Positions 1 through 8,558 are shown, counted from the stretch's first letter. The stretch is 64,000 bases of DNA from Paradesertivirga superstes (GCF_037622515.1 NZ_JBBJCN010000010.1:1-64000), one strand, 5' to 3'. Notes: a model not told the origin generated them from the sequence alone. A program made the numbers and translations.

Positions 1-2
1 AG

Positions 3-1730
3 ATTAATCCGGGAATGATGACGCTGATAGCTGTAGCCATAACCGTGGCATACATATACAGTACGGCAGTTATTTTTGGCTTGGAGGGCATGGATTTCTT
101 TTGGGAACTGGCAACCCTGATTGATATTATGTTGCTTGGGCATTATTTTGAAATGCGTTCTCAGATGGCTGCATCACGTGCATTAGAGTCGCTAGTGGCA
201 CTACTACCTTCAGTTGTTCATATAGAGCGAAATGGAACTGTAACAGACATTCCGTTGAATGAGCTTAAAAAGGATGATACCATTTTAATAAAGCCCGGAG
301 AAAAAATAGCAGCTGACGGAAAGATAGTCGATGGACATTCTTCGGTAAACGAAAGTATGCTAACAGGAGAAAGCCTTCCTGTTGAAAAGCAGAAAGATGA
401 CCAGGTAATAGGCGGTTCTATCAACGGAGATGGTTCATTGAAAGTGATAGTTACGGGTGCTGGATCAGAAAGCTATCTTAATAAAGTAATTAACTTGGTT
501 CAGGGGGCGCAGGCAACTAAGTCCTCAACAGAAAACCTAGCAAATACGGTAGCAAAATGGCTAACTTATGTTTCCCTGACTGTCGGTATCACAACGTTCA
601 TTTTTTGGTTTAGTAAGGAAGGGGATCTGGCTTTTGCCTTAGAAAGGATGGTGACAGTAATGGTGACATCCTGCCCTCATGCGCTTGGAGTTGCAATACC
701 TTTGGTTGTCGCGATTTCAACCTCTCAGGCTGCTATTAATGGACTTTTGATCAGAAACCGTACAGCTTTTGAAAACTCGAGAAAACTCAGCCTCATAATT
801 TTTGATAAAACCGGAACACTAACAGAGGGTTCGCACCAGGTAAAGCAGGTTATTTCTTTAGATGGGCAATATAGTGAAGATGATATCCTTCAGTACGCTG
901 CTGCTCTACAGCAAAATTCCGAACATTACATTGCCAAAGGAGTCTTAAAAATCTTAAAAGAAAAGGGCCTAGAGCTTTGGGCATCTGAGAATTTTGGATA
1001 TTTACCAGGTGCCGGGGTTACGGGAATAGTTAACGGTAAGAATATCGTAGCCGGAGGGCCAAACTATTTCAAAAAAGTTAATCAATCAGTTCCAACTATC
1101 CCCGCTAAGATTAATCAGGCATCAGAAACCGTGAACTTTCTGGTTATTGATGAAAAACCAGTAGGTATTATCACCCTTGCTGATACCATACGCCCAACAT
1201 CGAATGCAGCTATTGCAGAACTTAAATCTATGGGAATTAAAACCTATTTACTTACCGGAGATAATGAGCATGTTGCGAAGTCGGTCGCTGATACCCTGGG
1301 AATGGATGGCTATTTAGCCAATGTTTTGCCTGATCAAAAGCAGGAAAAAGTAAAAGAATTCCAGGCAAAAGGTGAAATAGTGGCCATGACAGGTGATGGA
1401 GTAAATGATGCGCCAGCTTTAGCACAGGCAGATGTAGGTATTGCCATTGGTTCGGGAACGGATGTTGCGGCAGAAACTGCCGACATTATTTTGGTAAACA
1501 GCGATCCTCAAGATGTTGTAAGTATGATAAAGTTTGGAAGAGCAACCTATAGGAAGATGATTCAGAATCTTGTTTGGGCAGTTGGTTATAACGTTGTGGC
1601 CATTCCATTAGCAGCAGGTATCCTATATCCCTCATTTATGCTTAGTCCGGCAGCCGGGGCTGTTTTGATGAGCGCCAGTACAATCATAGTCGCCATAAAT
1701 GCTCAATTATTACGAAGAATTTCTATTTAG
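3..1730 (+). CDS. copB: Copper-translocating P1B-type ATPase, CPH (CopB-like), 5' end outside window
   Basis: This inner-membrane P-type ATPase exports copper. The reading frame is open from base 3, so the N-terminal His-rich region and first membrane helices lie outside the window. Visible motifs in order: actuator loop with TGES, the ion-binding membrane motif CPH (TSCPHALG), phosphorylation site DKTGTLT, and hinge GDGVNDAPALA. CPH rather than CPC is typical of the CopB subgroup. The nucleotide-binding motif usually read as SEHP is SEHY here, losing the proline of the HP pair. The C-terminus carries two hydrophobic segments. It heads a copper island with copA, a copZ-like gene and AraC-type regulators. 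The family call is firm; metal specificity is inferred. Confidence 0.93.
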   Translation: MNPGMMTLIAVAITVAYIYSTAVIFGLEGMDFFWELATLIDIMLLGHYFEMRSQMAASRALESLVALLPSVVHIERNGTVTDIPLNELKKDDTILIKPGEKIAADGKIVDGHSSVNESMLTGESLPVEKQKDDQVIGGSINGDGSLKVIVTGAGSESYLNKVINLVQGAQATKSSTENLANTVAKWLTYVSLTVGITTFIFWFSKEGDLAFALERMVTVMVTSCPHALGVAIPLVVAISTSQAAINGLLIRNRTAFENSRKLSLIIFDKTGTLTEGSHQVKQVISLDGQYSEDDILQYAAALQQNSEHYIAKGVLKILKEKGLELWASENFGYLPGAGVTGIVNGKNIVAGGPNYFKKVNQSVPTIPAKINQASETVNFLVIDEKPVGIITLADTIRPTSNAAIAELKSMGIKTYLLTGDNEHVAKSVADTLGMDGYLANVLPDQKQEKVKEFQAKGEIVAMTGDGVNDAPALAQADVGIAIGSGTDVAAETADIILVNSDPQDVVSMIKFGRATYRKMIQNLVWAVGYNVVAIPLAAGILYPSFMLSPAAGAVLMSASTIIVAINAQLLRRISI

Positions 1731-1774
1731 TATGATAAACAATTATTCCTCCGCCTAATGTTTAAATTTAAGAT

Positions 1775-2821
1775 ATGAAAAGAGCCCTTTTTATTTTTCT
1801 GATGATTTCGATCTCTACTGTATCTCAGGGTACAGAGAATTTACCTGCAACTATCGCTGAAGGTAAGCAACCACAATTAAGTATAGATACGAAAGGTATT
1901 ATAAGGATAGCCTTTGGCTTTGAGAATAAGATTTACTGCTCTACTTCGTCTGATAAAGGAGTAACGTTTTCAAAGCCTGCATTTGTAGCCGAAGTTCCAA
2001 CGATGCATTTAGGAATGACCAGAGGTCCCCAAATAGCCAGTTCGGTTAACTATTCTATAATAAGCGCGATTGATAAAGCGGGCAAAATTTATAGCTTCAA
2101 ACTAGATCATGCCTTGAAAAAGTGGGCAAAGATTGACTTAGTCAACGATGCTAAGGATTCTGCACCCGAAGCACTAATGAGTATAACAGCCGATAATAAG
2201 GATAACTTTTACGCTGTATGGCTGGACACCAGAATGATGGAAAAGAACAATATCTACTTTTCTTCATTATCAGGAAAGGCAACACACTGGAAGAAAAATA
2301 TTTTAGCTTACAAGGGACCGGAGGGAAACGTATGCGAATGCTGTAAACCAAGTATTGCTGCCAAAGGCTCATTAGTGACGATAATGTTTCGAAATTGGGT
2401 CAATGGCTCCCGTGACTTGTATCTGCTTAAGTCTGCCAATCAAGGTAAATCATTCAGTGCGGCTCAAAAGCTTGGTTTGGGAACCTGGAAACTTAAAGGA
2501 TGTCCAATGGATGGCGGCGGACTTGCAATAGATAATGCAGGCAATATTCATACAGCCTGGAAGCGTGAAGGCTCGGTTTTTTACTGCAAACCGGGAGAAA
2601 AAGAAAGAGAGATCAGTACAGGCAGAGGAGTAAGCATAACTACAACTGGTAATAAACCACTAGTTATTTATCAGGATAATGGTGTTGTAAGCTTGGTTTC
2701 CTTAGACAATCAAAAATTGTTTACCAATAAAGGAAGCTCTCTGAAATCTCTTGTTCTCCCGGACAATAAAATATTATGTGTTTGGGAAGATGATAATAAA
2801 ATACGATTCAAAAAAATATAA
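1775..2821 (+). CDS. Secreted BNR-repeat (sialidase-like beta-propeller) protein
   Basis: The 348-residue protein starts with a hydrophobic signal peptide (MKRALFIFLM...) and contains Asp-box/BNR-type repeats such as SSDKGVTF and SANQGKSF, as in exo-alpha-sialidase-like propellers. It has an unusual cysteine cluster, CECC around residue 190, and a GCPMDGG motif around residue 245, suggesting metal or heme contact rather than glycosidase activity. It lies 44 bp downstream of copB and just upstream of the aldolase gene, so it is probably co-transcribed. Its role is unknown; a periplasmic copper-related function is inferred only from position and cysteines. Confidence 0.7.
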   Translation: MKRALFIFLMISISTVSQGTENLPATIAEGKQPQLSIDTKGIIRIAFGFENKIYCSTSSDKGVTFSKPAFVAEVPTMHLGMTRGPQIASSVNYSIISAIDKAGKIYSFKLDHALKKWAKIDLVNDAKDSAPEALMSITADNKDNFYAVWLDTRMMEKNNIYFSSLSGKATHWKKNILAYKGPEGNVCECCKPSIAAKGSLVTIMFRNWVNGSRDLYLLKSANQGKSFSAAQKLGLGTWKLKGCPMDGGGLAIDNAGNIHTAWKREGSVFYCKPGEKEREISTGRGVSITTTGNKPLVIYQDNGVVSLVSLDNQKLFTNKGSSLKSLVLPDNKILCVWEDDNKIRFKKI

Positions 2822-2834
2822 CAATAATAGATCT

Positions 2835-3899
2835 ATGGCTATGAACTACCAAGAAATAACAAACTTGCTCTGCGACAAGGCAGATTACTTGCTGAATTAT
2901 AAAAGTAAAACTATAGCAAAGGAATTGCTTCATATTCCCTCCCCTCAATTCTTGGACGAGATATTTGCTTTAAGTAATCGAAATCCGCAGGTTTTACGAA
3001 GTTTAAGTTCTTTATATAATCATGGCAGGCTAGCCAATACAGGATACTTGTCAATTCTTCCTATTGACCAGGGAATCGAGCATACGGCAGGTTCTGCATT
3101 CGCTGCTAATCCTATTTATTTCGACCCCGAAAATATCGTTCGGTTAGCTATTGAAGGTGGTTGTAATGCGGTAGCCACAACATTCGGGAATCTGGCAATG
3201 ATGTCCCGAAAGTATGCTCATAAGATTCCATTTCTTGTTAAAATTAATCATAACGAATTACTTACTTACCCCACAAAGTATGATCAGATTATGTTCGGCA
3301 GTGTAGAAAGCGCATGGAACTTAGGAGCAGTAGCTGTAGGTGCTACTATCTATTTTGGGTCCGAAAATTCAAGCAGACAAATTGTTGAGGTGGCTGAAGC
3401 TTTTGAAAGGGCGCATCAGTTAGGGATGGCTTGTATATTATGGTGTTACACCCGAAATAACGGTTTCAAAAAAGACGATGTCAATTACGAAACAGCAGCT
3501 GATATTACGGGTCAGGCAAATCATTTGGGGGTTACTATCCAGGCAGATATTATTAAACAGAAAATGCCTGAAAGTAACGGAGGGTTTACCGCAATAAATT
3601 TCTCAAAGAGTGATGCGAGAATGTATTCAGAACTAGCCTCTGAACATCCGATAGATTTATGCAGATATCAGGTGGCAAATTGCTATATGGGTAGAGCAGG
3701 ATTGATTAATTCAGGTGGGGAATCAAAAGGAGAGACAGATTTAGCCGAATCAGTAAAAACAGCCGTTATAAATAAGAGAGCTGGGGGAACGGGGCTAATC
3801 TTGGGACGAAAGGCATTTCAACGGCCTTTTGAAGATGGGGTTAAATTCCTTCAAAGCATACAAGATGTTTACTTGACTAAAGAAATTGATTTAGCGTAA
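2835..3899 (+). CDS. fbaB: Class I fructose-bisphosphate aldolase (DhnA/FbaB type)
   Basis: Predicted cytoplasmic aldolase that splits fructose-1,6-bisphosphate through a Schiff base and needs no metal. Visible family signatures include SILPIDQGIEH (residues about 75-85), a VKINHNE segment, and ADIIKQK, which carries the expected Schiff-base lysine region. The length of about 354 residues fits the family. The start at 2835 (MAMNYQ) follows the stop of the preceding gene by 13 bp; 2841 is an alternative. An extension of the frame upstream into the preceding gene is not used. A glycolytic enzyme is out of place in a copper cluster unless it replaces a metal-dependent aldolase. Confidence 0.9.
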   Translation: MAMNYQEITNLLCDKADYLLNYKSKTIAKELLHIPSPQFLDEIFALSNRNPQVLRSLSSLYNHGRLANTGYLSILPIDQGIEHTAGSAFAANPIYFDPENIVRLAIEGGCNAVATTFGNLAMMSRKYAHKIPFLVKINHNELLTYPTKYDQIMFGSVESAWNLGAVAVGATIYFGSENSSRQIVEVAEAFERAHQLGMACILWCYTRNNGFKKDDVNYETAADITGQANHLGVTIQADIIKQKMPESNGGFTAINFSKSDARMYSELASEHPIDLCRYQVANCYMGRAGLINSGGESKGETDLAESVKTAVINKRAGGTGLILGRKAFQRPFEDGVKFLQSIQDVYLTKEIDLA

Positions 3900-3908
3900 T
3901 AAACGAGC

Positions 3909-4475
3909 ATGGAACTTTATATAAAAAATATGGTATGTGGCCGGTGTATAAAAGTTGTTCAGGAAGAACTCTTAAAACTTGGCTTACACCCGCTTAAAAT
4001 AGAATTAGGAATAGTAAAACTGGAAGAGGATTGGATTGATCCTGTAAAACAGTCTGATTTAAGTGAGATATTGAATGAACTAGGTTTTGAGCTTCTGGAT
4101 AGCAGCCGAACTAAGCTTATCGAACAAATTAAAAGCATTGTGATTAATAAAATCTATTATTCTGAAGGTCTCGATGAAAAGGTCAACTGGTCAAAGCTTA
4201 TCTCCGATAAATGCTTTCATGAGTACAACTACCTCAGTACATTATTTTCTTCTGTTGAGGGTATCACAATCGAACAATTTATCATTAGGCAAAAGATAGA
4301 GCGGGTAAAAGAATTTCTTTTTTACGACGAGCTAAATCTCGGAGAGATAGCAAATAAACTGGGATACAGCAGTATCGCCCACTTGTCTGGCCAATTTAAA
4401 AAGGTTACTGGTCAGACGCCTTCAGCATTCAAAAAGTTGAGAATGCAAAGAAAAGCAATCGATAATATCACTTAG
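3909..4475 (+). CDS. AraC-type regulator with N-terminal metal-binding-like (HMA-like) domain, copy 1
   Basis: 188 residues in two parts. Residues 1-65 resemble a heavy-metal-associated fold: beta strand MELYIKNM, a Cys-x-x-Cys (VCGRC) at residues 10-13, and a pattern ending in ILNELGFEL. Residues about 110-178 are an AraC/XylS helix-turn-helix with the two helices around LGEIANKLGYSS and HLSGQFKKVTG. This suggests a transcription factor that senses metal directly. It sits 9 bp after the aldolase gene and before a paralogue and copA. The AraC fold is clear; metal sensing is inferred from the CxxC and context. MVC replaces the classical MTC before the metal site. Confidence 0.85.
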   Translation: MELYIKNMVCGRCIKVVQEELLKLGLHPLKIELGIVKLEEDWIDPVKQSDLSEILNELGFELLDSSRTKLIEQIKSIVINKIYYSEGLDEKVNWSKLISDKCFHEYNYLSTLFSSVEGITIEQFIIRQKIERVKEFLFYDELNLGEIANKLGYSSIAHLSGQFKKVTGQTPSAFKKLRMQRKAIDNIT

Positions 4476-4502
4476 CTAGTTGAAAGATAATTGACTTAAT
4501 TT

Positions 4503-5057
4503 ATGACTGAACTTTATATAAAAAACATGGTTTGCAAATGCTGCATACATGTTGTTAAAGTTGAACTTCTAAATTTAGGGTGGACACCTACTCAAGTTGA
4601 ACTAGGTTATGCGAAGGTTAAAGAAACGTTGAATGATGCTGAAAAAGCGGAGTTGGTCAATAATCTGAAAAAATTTGATTTAGATCTTATCGATACAAAA
4701 AGGAGTATTATAGGTGAGAAAATGAAAACCATCATTTTTCAAACGATACACCAGAGTGATTCTCTTTCACAAAAGATGGATTGGTATCACATCATAACAA
4801 GTCAACTTCCAGAATCATACACGCAAGAGCGCCTTAGCAGGCACTTTTCCTCATACGCAGGGAAAACCTTAGAAGGGTATATAATAGAGCAAAAAGTGGA
4901 ACGAGCTAAAGAGCTGATTTATAGAAATGAGCTTCCTTTAGGGATCGTTGCACAAAAACTTGGCTATGCTAGCTTACCCCACTTGTCCAGCCAGTTTAAA
5001 CAAGTAACTGGTTATACTGCAACTCAATATAAACGTCTGCACAAACACAAAGCTTAA
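4503..5057 (+). CDS. AraC-type regulator with N-terminal metal-binding-like (HMA-like) domain, copy 2
   Basis: 184-residue paralogue of the preceding gene, sharing the ELYIKNMVC start and the C-terminal AraC helix-turn-helix (LGYASLPHLSSQFKQVTGYT). The N-terminal cysteine motif is CKCC, giving three cysteines (residues 11, 13 and 14) instead of two. The two copies have diverged throughout, so the duplication is not recent. It lies 27 bp after copy 1 and 125 bp before copA. It probably binds the palindrome in front of copA; which copy senses which metal cannot be told from sequence. Confidence 0.85.
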   Translation: MTELYIKNMVCKCCIHVVKVELLNLGWTPTQVELGYAKVKETLNDAEKAELVNNLKKFDLDLIDTKRSIIGEKMKTIIFQTIHQSDSLSQKMDWYHIITSQLPESYTQERLSRHFSSYAGKTLEGYIIEQKVERAKELIYRNELPLGIVAQKLGYASLPHLSSQFKQVTGYTATQYKRLHKHKA

Positions 5058-5102
5058 TGGGTGTGAAGTGTTTTCCAGGTCAGACATAAACATAAAACCT
5101 TT

Positions 5103-5119
5103 AAATTATATAATTCTTT
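5103..5119 (+). promoter_or_regulatory. Copper-regulon operator upstream of copA
   Basis: The 17-mer AAATTATATAATTCTTT contains a perfect 12-bp palindrome (AATTATATAATT, 5104-5115). The same 17-mer occurs once more, upstream of the copZ-like gene at 8497-8513. In both places exactly 37 bp separate its end from the -7 box. The most likely ligand is one of the two AraC-type proteins encoded just upstream. Confidence 0.75.
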
Positions 5120-5156
5120 CACTTAATCCTGTAAAGTTTCCGGGGTTGGGCGGTTG

Positions 5157-5164
5157 TAGCTTTG
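5157..5164 (+). promoter_or_regulatory. copA -7 promoter element
   Basis: TAGCTTTG fits the Bacteroidota -7 consensus TAnnTTTG exactly. No TTTG/TTG box is seen at the expected -33 spacing, which is what one expects of a promoter that depends on an activator. It lies 19 bp upstream of the copA start codon. Confidence 0.65.
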
Positions 5165-5182
5165 TAGAATAAATTGATAATT

Positions 5183-7438
5183 ATGTCAACTACAACTATA
5201 CTACAACACAAGGAAAAGAGCATAGGTGCTGCAAAAAAGACCTTTCCGTTAACAGGGATGACTTGCGCAGGATGTGCGATCAGTGTTGAATCAATGCTTA
5301 GATCTGCTAATGGCGTAATTGATGCGGGAGTTAATTTCGCTAATCAGACTGCCTGGGCTGAATACGATGAGACTAAAACCAATCCCGGTGAATTGCAAAA
5401 AGCTATTCGTTCGGTTGGCTACGACCTGATCGTGGATGTCGATGATCCTTCCGCTGTTCAGGAGGAGTTGCAGCTTAAGCACTACAATGAGGTAAAACAT
5501 AGAACCATTTGGGCATCTATATTGTCTTTTCCGGTATTTATTATAGGGATGTTCTTTATGGATATGCCCTATGGCACATGGATTTCCATGGTTCTTACAG
5601 CCCCGGTTCTCTTTTGGTTTGGGAGAAATTTCTTCATTAACGCCTGGAAACAGGCCAAACACGGTAAAGCGAACATGGATACTCTGGTTGCTTTAAGTAC
5701 GGGAATTGCATTTTTGTTTAGTGCTTTCAACACCATCTATCCGGAGTTTTGGCACAGCAGAGGAATACATGCACACGTTTACTATGAAGCAGCTTCGGTA
5801 ATCATCGCTTTTATTTCTTTAGGTAAGCTTTTGGAAGAAAAGGCTAAATCCAATACGTCCTCAGCAATTAAAAAGTTGATGGGCTTGCAGCCAAAAACAG
5901 TACGGGTTATTCTGGAAGGTGAAGAGCAGGAAATCCCAATAGCCTCGGTTGAAATAGGCAGTGTTATCATCCTACGACCTGGAGAAAAAGTCCCTGTTGA
6001 CGGGGCTGTTGTTTCAGGTACCTCTTATGTCGATGAAAGCATGATTACCGGAGAACCCATACCTGTTCAAAAGGAAAAGGATGACAAGGTTTTTGCTGGT
6101 ACCGTCAATCAGAAAGGAAGCTTTCAATTTGTTGCTGAAAAGGTTGGAAGCGATACGCTACTTGCTCATATTATTAAAATGGTGCAGGAGGCCCAGGGAA
6201 GTAAAGCTCCCGTTCAGAAGTTAGTCGATAAAATCGCCGGAATCTTTGTTCCGGTGGTGATGGGAATAGCGGTCCTCACCTTTATTACCTGGATGTTAGT
6301 TGGAGGTGAAAATGCCTTTACACATGCTTTGCTTACTTCCGTAACTGTTTTAGTTATTGCCTGTCCATGTGCCTTAGGTCTTGCAACCCCAACAGCGATA
6401 ATGGTCGGAGTTGGAAAAGGAGCGGAAAATAATATCCTGATCAAGGATGCCGAAAGTCTCGAACTAGGGCACAAAGTGAATGCGATCATACTTGACAAAA
6501 CCGGAACCATCACCGAAGGAAAACCGGTCGTTACAGAAATGATTTGGGATACAGAAGCCGAAAAGAACGAAGATTACAAAAGAATTCTTTTTAGCCTTGA
6601 AATACAATCTGAACACCCCTTAGCTGAAGCCGTTGTCAATAATTTGAAAGAAAGCAATATCTCCAGTGTTTCTCTGAGTATGTTTGAAAGCTTGACAGCA
6701 CGAGGCGTAACCGGAAGCTATGACAATAAAACCTTTTTTGCCGGCAATAGAAAATTGATCGACGAGAATTCGGTTGGAATTGCTCAGTCCTTAGCTGCTA
6801 AAGCTGATGAACTACAGCAAAAGGCAAACACAGTAATCTACTTTTCAGATAGTGAAAAAGTATTGGCGGTTGTAGCCATTGCAGATAGGGTTAAAGCTTC
6901 ATCCAAGGCAGCTATAAAGACCTTGCAGGATATGAACATCGATGTTTATATGCTTACAGGAGACAATAATCAAACGGCAGCCGCAGTAGCAAAAGAAGTA
7001 GGGATATCCCAATTTAAAGCTGAGGTGCTACCTTCTGATAAAGCAGATTTTGTTAAAGAGCTACAGTCGAAGGGAAAAGTGGTTGCTATGGTTGGGGATG
7101 GAATAAATGATTCTCATGCTCTGGCGCAAGCAGATGTAAGCATCGCAATGGGAAAAGGCTCTGATATAGCCATGGACGTTGCTAAAATCACTTTGATTAC
7201 CTCAGATCTGCAATCCATCCCAAAAGCTTTAAAACTGTCCAAAAGAACTGTTCAAACCATCAAGCAAAACCTCTTCTGGGCATTCATCTATAACGTTATC
7301 GGTATTCCTTTAGCGGCAGGCGTTCTTTATTCCTTCAATGGATTCCTTCTTGATCCGATGATTGCTGGCGCAGCAATGGCATTAAGTTCTGTATCGGTAG
7401 TGAGTAATAGCTTAAGATTAAGAGCTGCCAGATTATAG
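5183..7438 (+). CDS. copA: Copper-exporting P1B-type ATPase CopA (CPC type)
   Basis: Inner-membrane Cu(I) exporter of about 751 residues. The N-terminal HMA domain carries GMTCAGC (about residues 25-31). The membrane region bears CPC (IACPCALGLATPT), followed by phosphorylation site DKTGTIT, SEHPLA in the nucleotide domain, and hinge GDGINDSHALA. The actuator has TGEP in place of TGES, common in CopA. ATG at 5183 is chosen over an in-frame TTG at 5174 because the sequence after it fits the family. It is preceded by a palindromic operator and -7 box. The next gene starts 2 bp downstream, so a short operon is likely. Confidence 0.96.
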   Translation: MSTTTILQHKEKSIGAAKKTFPLTGMTCAGCAISVESMLRSANGVIDAGVNFANQTAWAEYDETKTNPGELQKAIRSVGYDLIVDVDDPSAVQEELQLKHYNEVKHRTIWASILSFPVFIIGMFFMDMPYGTWISMVLTAPVLFWFGRNFFINAWKQAKHGKANMDTLVALSTGIAFLFSAFNTIYPEFWHSRGIHAHVYYEAASVIIAFISLGKLLEEKAKSNTSSAIKKLMGLQPKTVRVILEGEEQEIPIASVEIGSVIILRPGEKVPVDGAVVSGTSYVDESMITGEPIPVQKEKDDKVFAGTVNQKGSFQFVAEKVGSDTLLAHIIKMVQEAQGSKAPVQKLVDKIAGIFVPVVMGIAVLTFITWMLVGGENAFTHALLTSVTVLVIACPCALGLATPTAIMVGVGKGAENNILIKDAESLELGHKVNAIILDKTGTITEGKPVVTEMIWDTEAEKNEDYKRILFSLEIQSEHPLAEAVVNNLKESNISSVSLSMFESLTARGVTGSYDNKTFFAGNRKLIDENSVGIAQSLAAKADELQQKANTVIYFSDSEKVLAVVAIADRVKASSKAAIKTLQDMNIDVYMLTGDNNQTAAAVAKEVGISQFKAEVLPSDKADFVKELQSKGKVVAMVGDGINDSHALAQADVSIAMGKGSDIAMDVAKITLITSDLQSIPKALKLSKRTVQTIKQNLFWAFIYNVIGIPLAAGVLYSFNGFLLDPMIAGAAMALSSVSVVSNSLRLRAARL

Positions 7439-7440
7439 TC

Positions 7441-8256
7441 ATGGAAAATAAGAATCATGTTTGGTACTTAAATGAAGTGGTGCAGGAAACTAACGATACT
7501 ATCACTATTCGATTTAGCACTGGAGGAAAGCCGTTTCAATTCTTTGCAGGTCAGTTTGTGAATATTGGTCTTATTATAGACGGCGAACTTGTTTCGAGGT
7601 CTTATTCCCTTAGTTCGTCTCCAAACGAGCAACATCCTTCCATTACTGTTAAAAAAGTACCAGGCGGTGTGATGAGTAGCTATCTTCTTGATAATGCTCA
7701 TAATATCTTGGAATGGGATATTGAGGGGCCTTATGGAAATTTTATCTTGAACGAACCCATAATACAAGATAAGTCCTTCTGTTTTCTGGGAGGAGGAAGT
7801 GGTATTACTCCCTTGTTTTCTATAATGAAAACCCTTAAGGAAGAAGCTCATTCTCCCCTTCATTTAATCTACGCAAATAGAAATGAGAACGACGTAATTT
7901 TTAAGGATGCCATAGAGAAGCTTGTTAATGATGGCAAAGCTAGGGTTTTCCATGCTCTCACAGGTGATGTTTCCTCTGATGCATATGGCGAAGAACTATA
8001 TAAGGGTCGGTTGAATAAGTTGATTGTTAAAAAACTCATTAAACATAAGTTCACGGACCCTGCTAATGTGATTTTCTACATTTGTGGCCCTGAGAAGTTA
8101 ATGGAAGTATATAAAGAAGCGGTGATATCGTTGGGTGTACACGAAGAACAGACCTTTTTGGAAAACTTTTCCCTTGAAGACAACAGCACTGATGAAGTAC
8201 CCCTGCCGAAGGAACTACACGAGGTACTACTGCCGTGTATGAGTCTACGAGCCTGA
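7441..8256 (+). CDS. Ferredoxin-NAD(P)H reductase-type flavoprotein (N-terminal part of a frameshifted gene)
   Basis: 271 residues with the FAD-binding signature RSYSLSSSP, a GGGSGITPLFS nucleotide-binding loop and CGPEKLM near the C-terminus, as in the PaaE/HCP-reductase group. Members of this group normally continue into a 2Fe-2S ferredoxin domain. Here the frame ends early with a short non-homologous tail (about the last 9 residues), and the ferredoxin domain follows in another frame at 8235-8486. Loss of one base near 8225 explains both: restoring it gives a continuous protein of about 348 residues. It is adjacent to copA, so it may serve copper reduction or stress repair (inferred). Confidence 0.8.
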   Translation: MENKNHVWYLNEVVQETNDTITIRFSTGGKPFQFFAGQFVNIGLIIDGELVSRSYSLSSSPNEQHPSITVKKVPGGVMSSYLLDNAHNILEWDIEGPYGNFILNEPIIQDKSFCFLGGGSGITPLFSIMKTLKEEAHSPLHLIYANRNENDVIFKDAIEKLVNDGKARVFHALTGDVSSDAYGEELYKGRLNKLIVKKLIKHKFTDPANVIFYICGPEKLMEVYKEAVISLGVHEEQTFLENFSLEDNSTDEVPLPKELHEVLLPCMSLRA

Positions 8257-8486
8257 TTGATGTAAAGGCAGGCCAGAGCATTTTGGAAGCTGCCCTCGAG
8301 AACGGGCTCCCGGTAAAGTATTCATGTAAGAACGGTACTTGTGGTTCTTGCTGGGGTAGGTATTCAGACGGAGAAGTAAATATGATTAAGAATCACGCCC
8401 TGACTAAGGAGGAGGTAGAAGATAACTATATTTTGCTTTGCCAGACTTACCCAATGAACGATGAGGTCACCGTTCACGTAGGCTGA
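8235..8486 (+). CDS. 2Fe-2S ferredoxin domain (C-terminal part of the frameshifted reductase)
   Basis: 83 residues with the plant-type [2Fe-2S] motif CKNGTCGSC plus a fourth cysteine in LLCQTYP. The frame opens with GTG and overlaps the reductase frame by 22 bp. The domain matches the missing C-terminal part of the reductase, so it is probably a piece of that gene rather than an independent ferredoxin, although translation from the GTG is possible. The cluster-binding cysteines are all intact, which suggests the frameshift is recent or a sequence error. Confidence 0.75.
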   Translation: MYESTSLIDVKAGQSILEAALENGLPVKYSCKNGTCGSCWGRYSDGEVNMIKNHALTKEEVEDNYILLCQTYPMNDEVTVHVG

Positions 8487-8496
8487 AAAATGCAAG

Positions 8497-8513
8497 AAAT
8501 TATATAATTCTTT
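8497..8513 (+). promoter_or_regulatory. Copper-regulon operator upstream of the copZ-like gene
   Basis: Second copy of AAATTATATAATTCTTT, identical to that in front of copA, including the 12-bp palindrome (8498-8509). It begins 10 bp after the ferredoxin stop codon. The 37 bp between it and the -7 box differ in sequence from those at copA but match in length. Confidence 0.75.
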
Positions 8514-8550
8514 AAAGGGATTGTATAAAGAAGAAGGGCTGTAGCAGCCG

Positions 8551-8558
8551 TAAATTTG
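8551..8558 (+). promoter_or_regulatory. -7 promoter element of the copZ-like gene
   Basis: TAAATTTG matches TAnnTTTG. No recognisable -33 box lies at the normal spacing. It is 40 bp upstream of the start codon, and its distance from the palindromic operator equals that at copA. Confidence 0.6.

Noticed and set aside
2751..2834. Longer N-terminus for the aldolase
   Set aside because: It overlaps the 3' end of the preceding gene in another frame and does not match the family start.
5291..5662. Minus-strand frame of 123 codons inside copA
   Set aside because: It lies wholly inside the clearly coding copA frame and has no recognisable domain.
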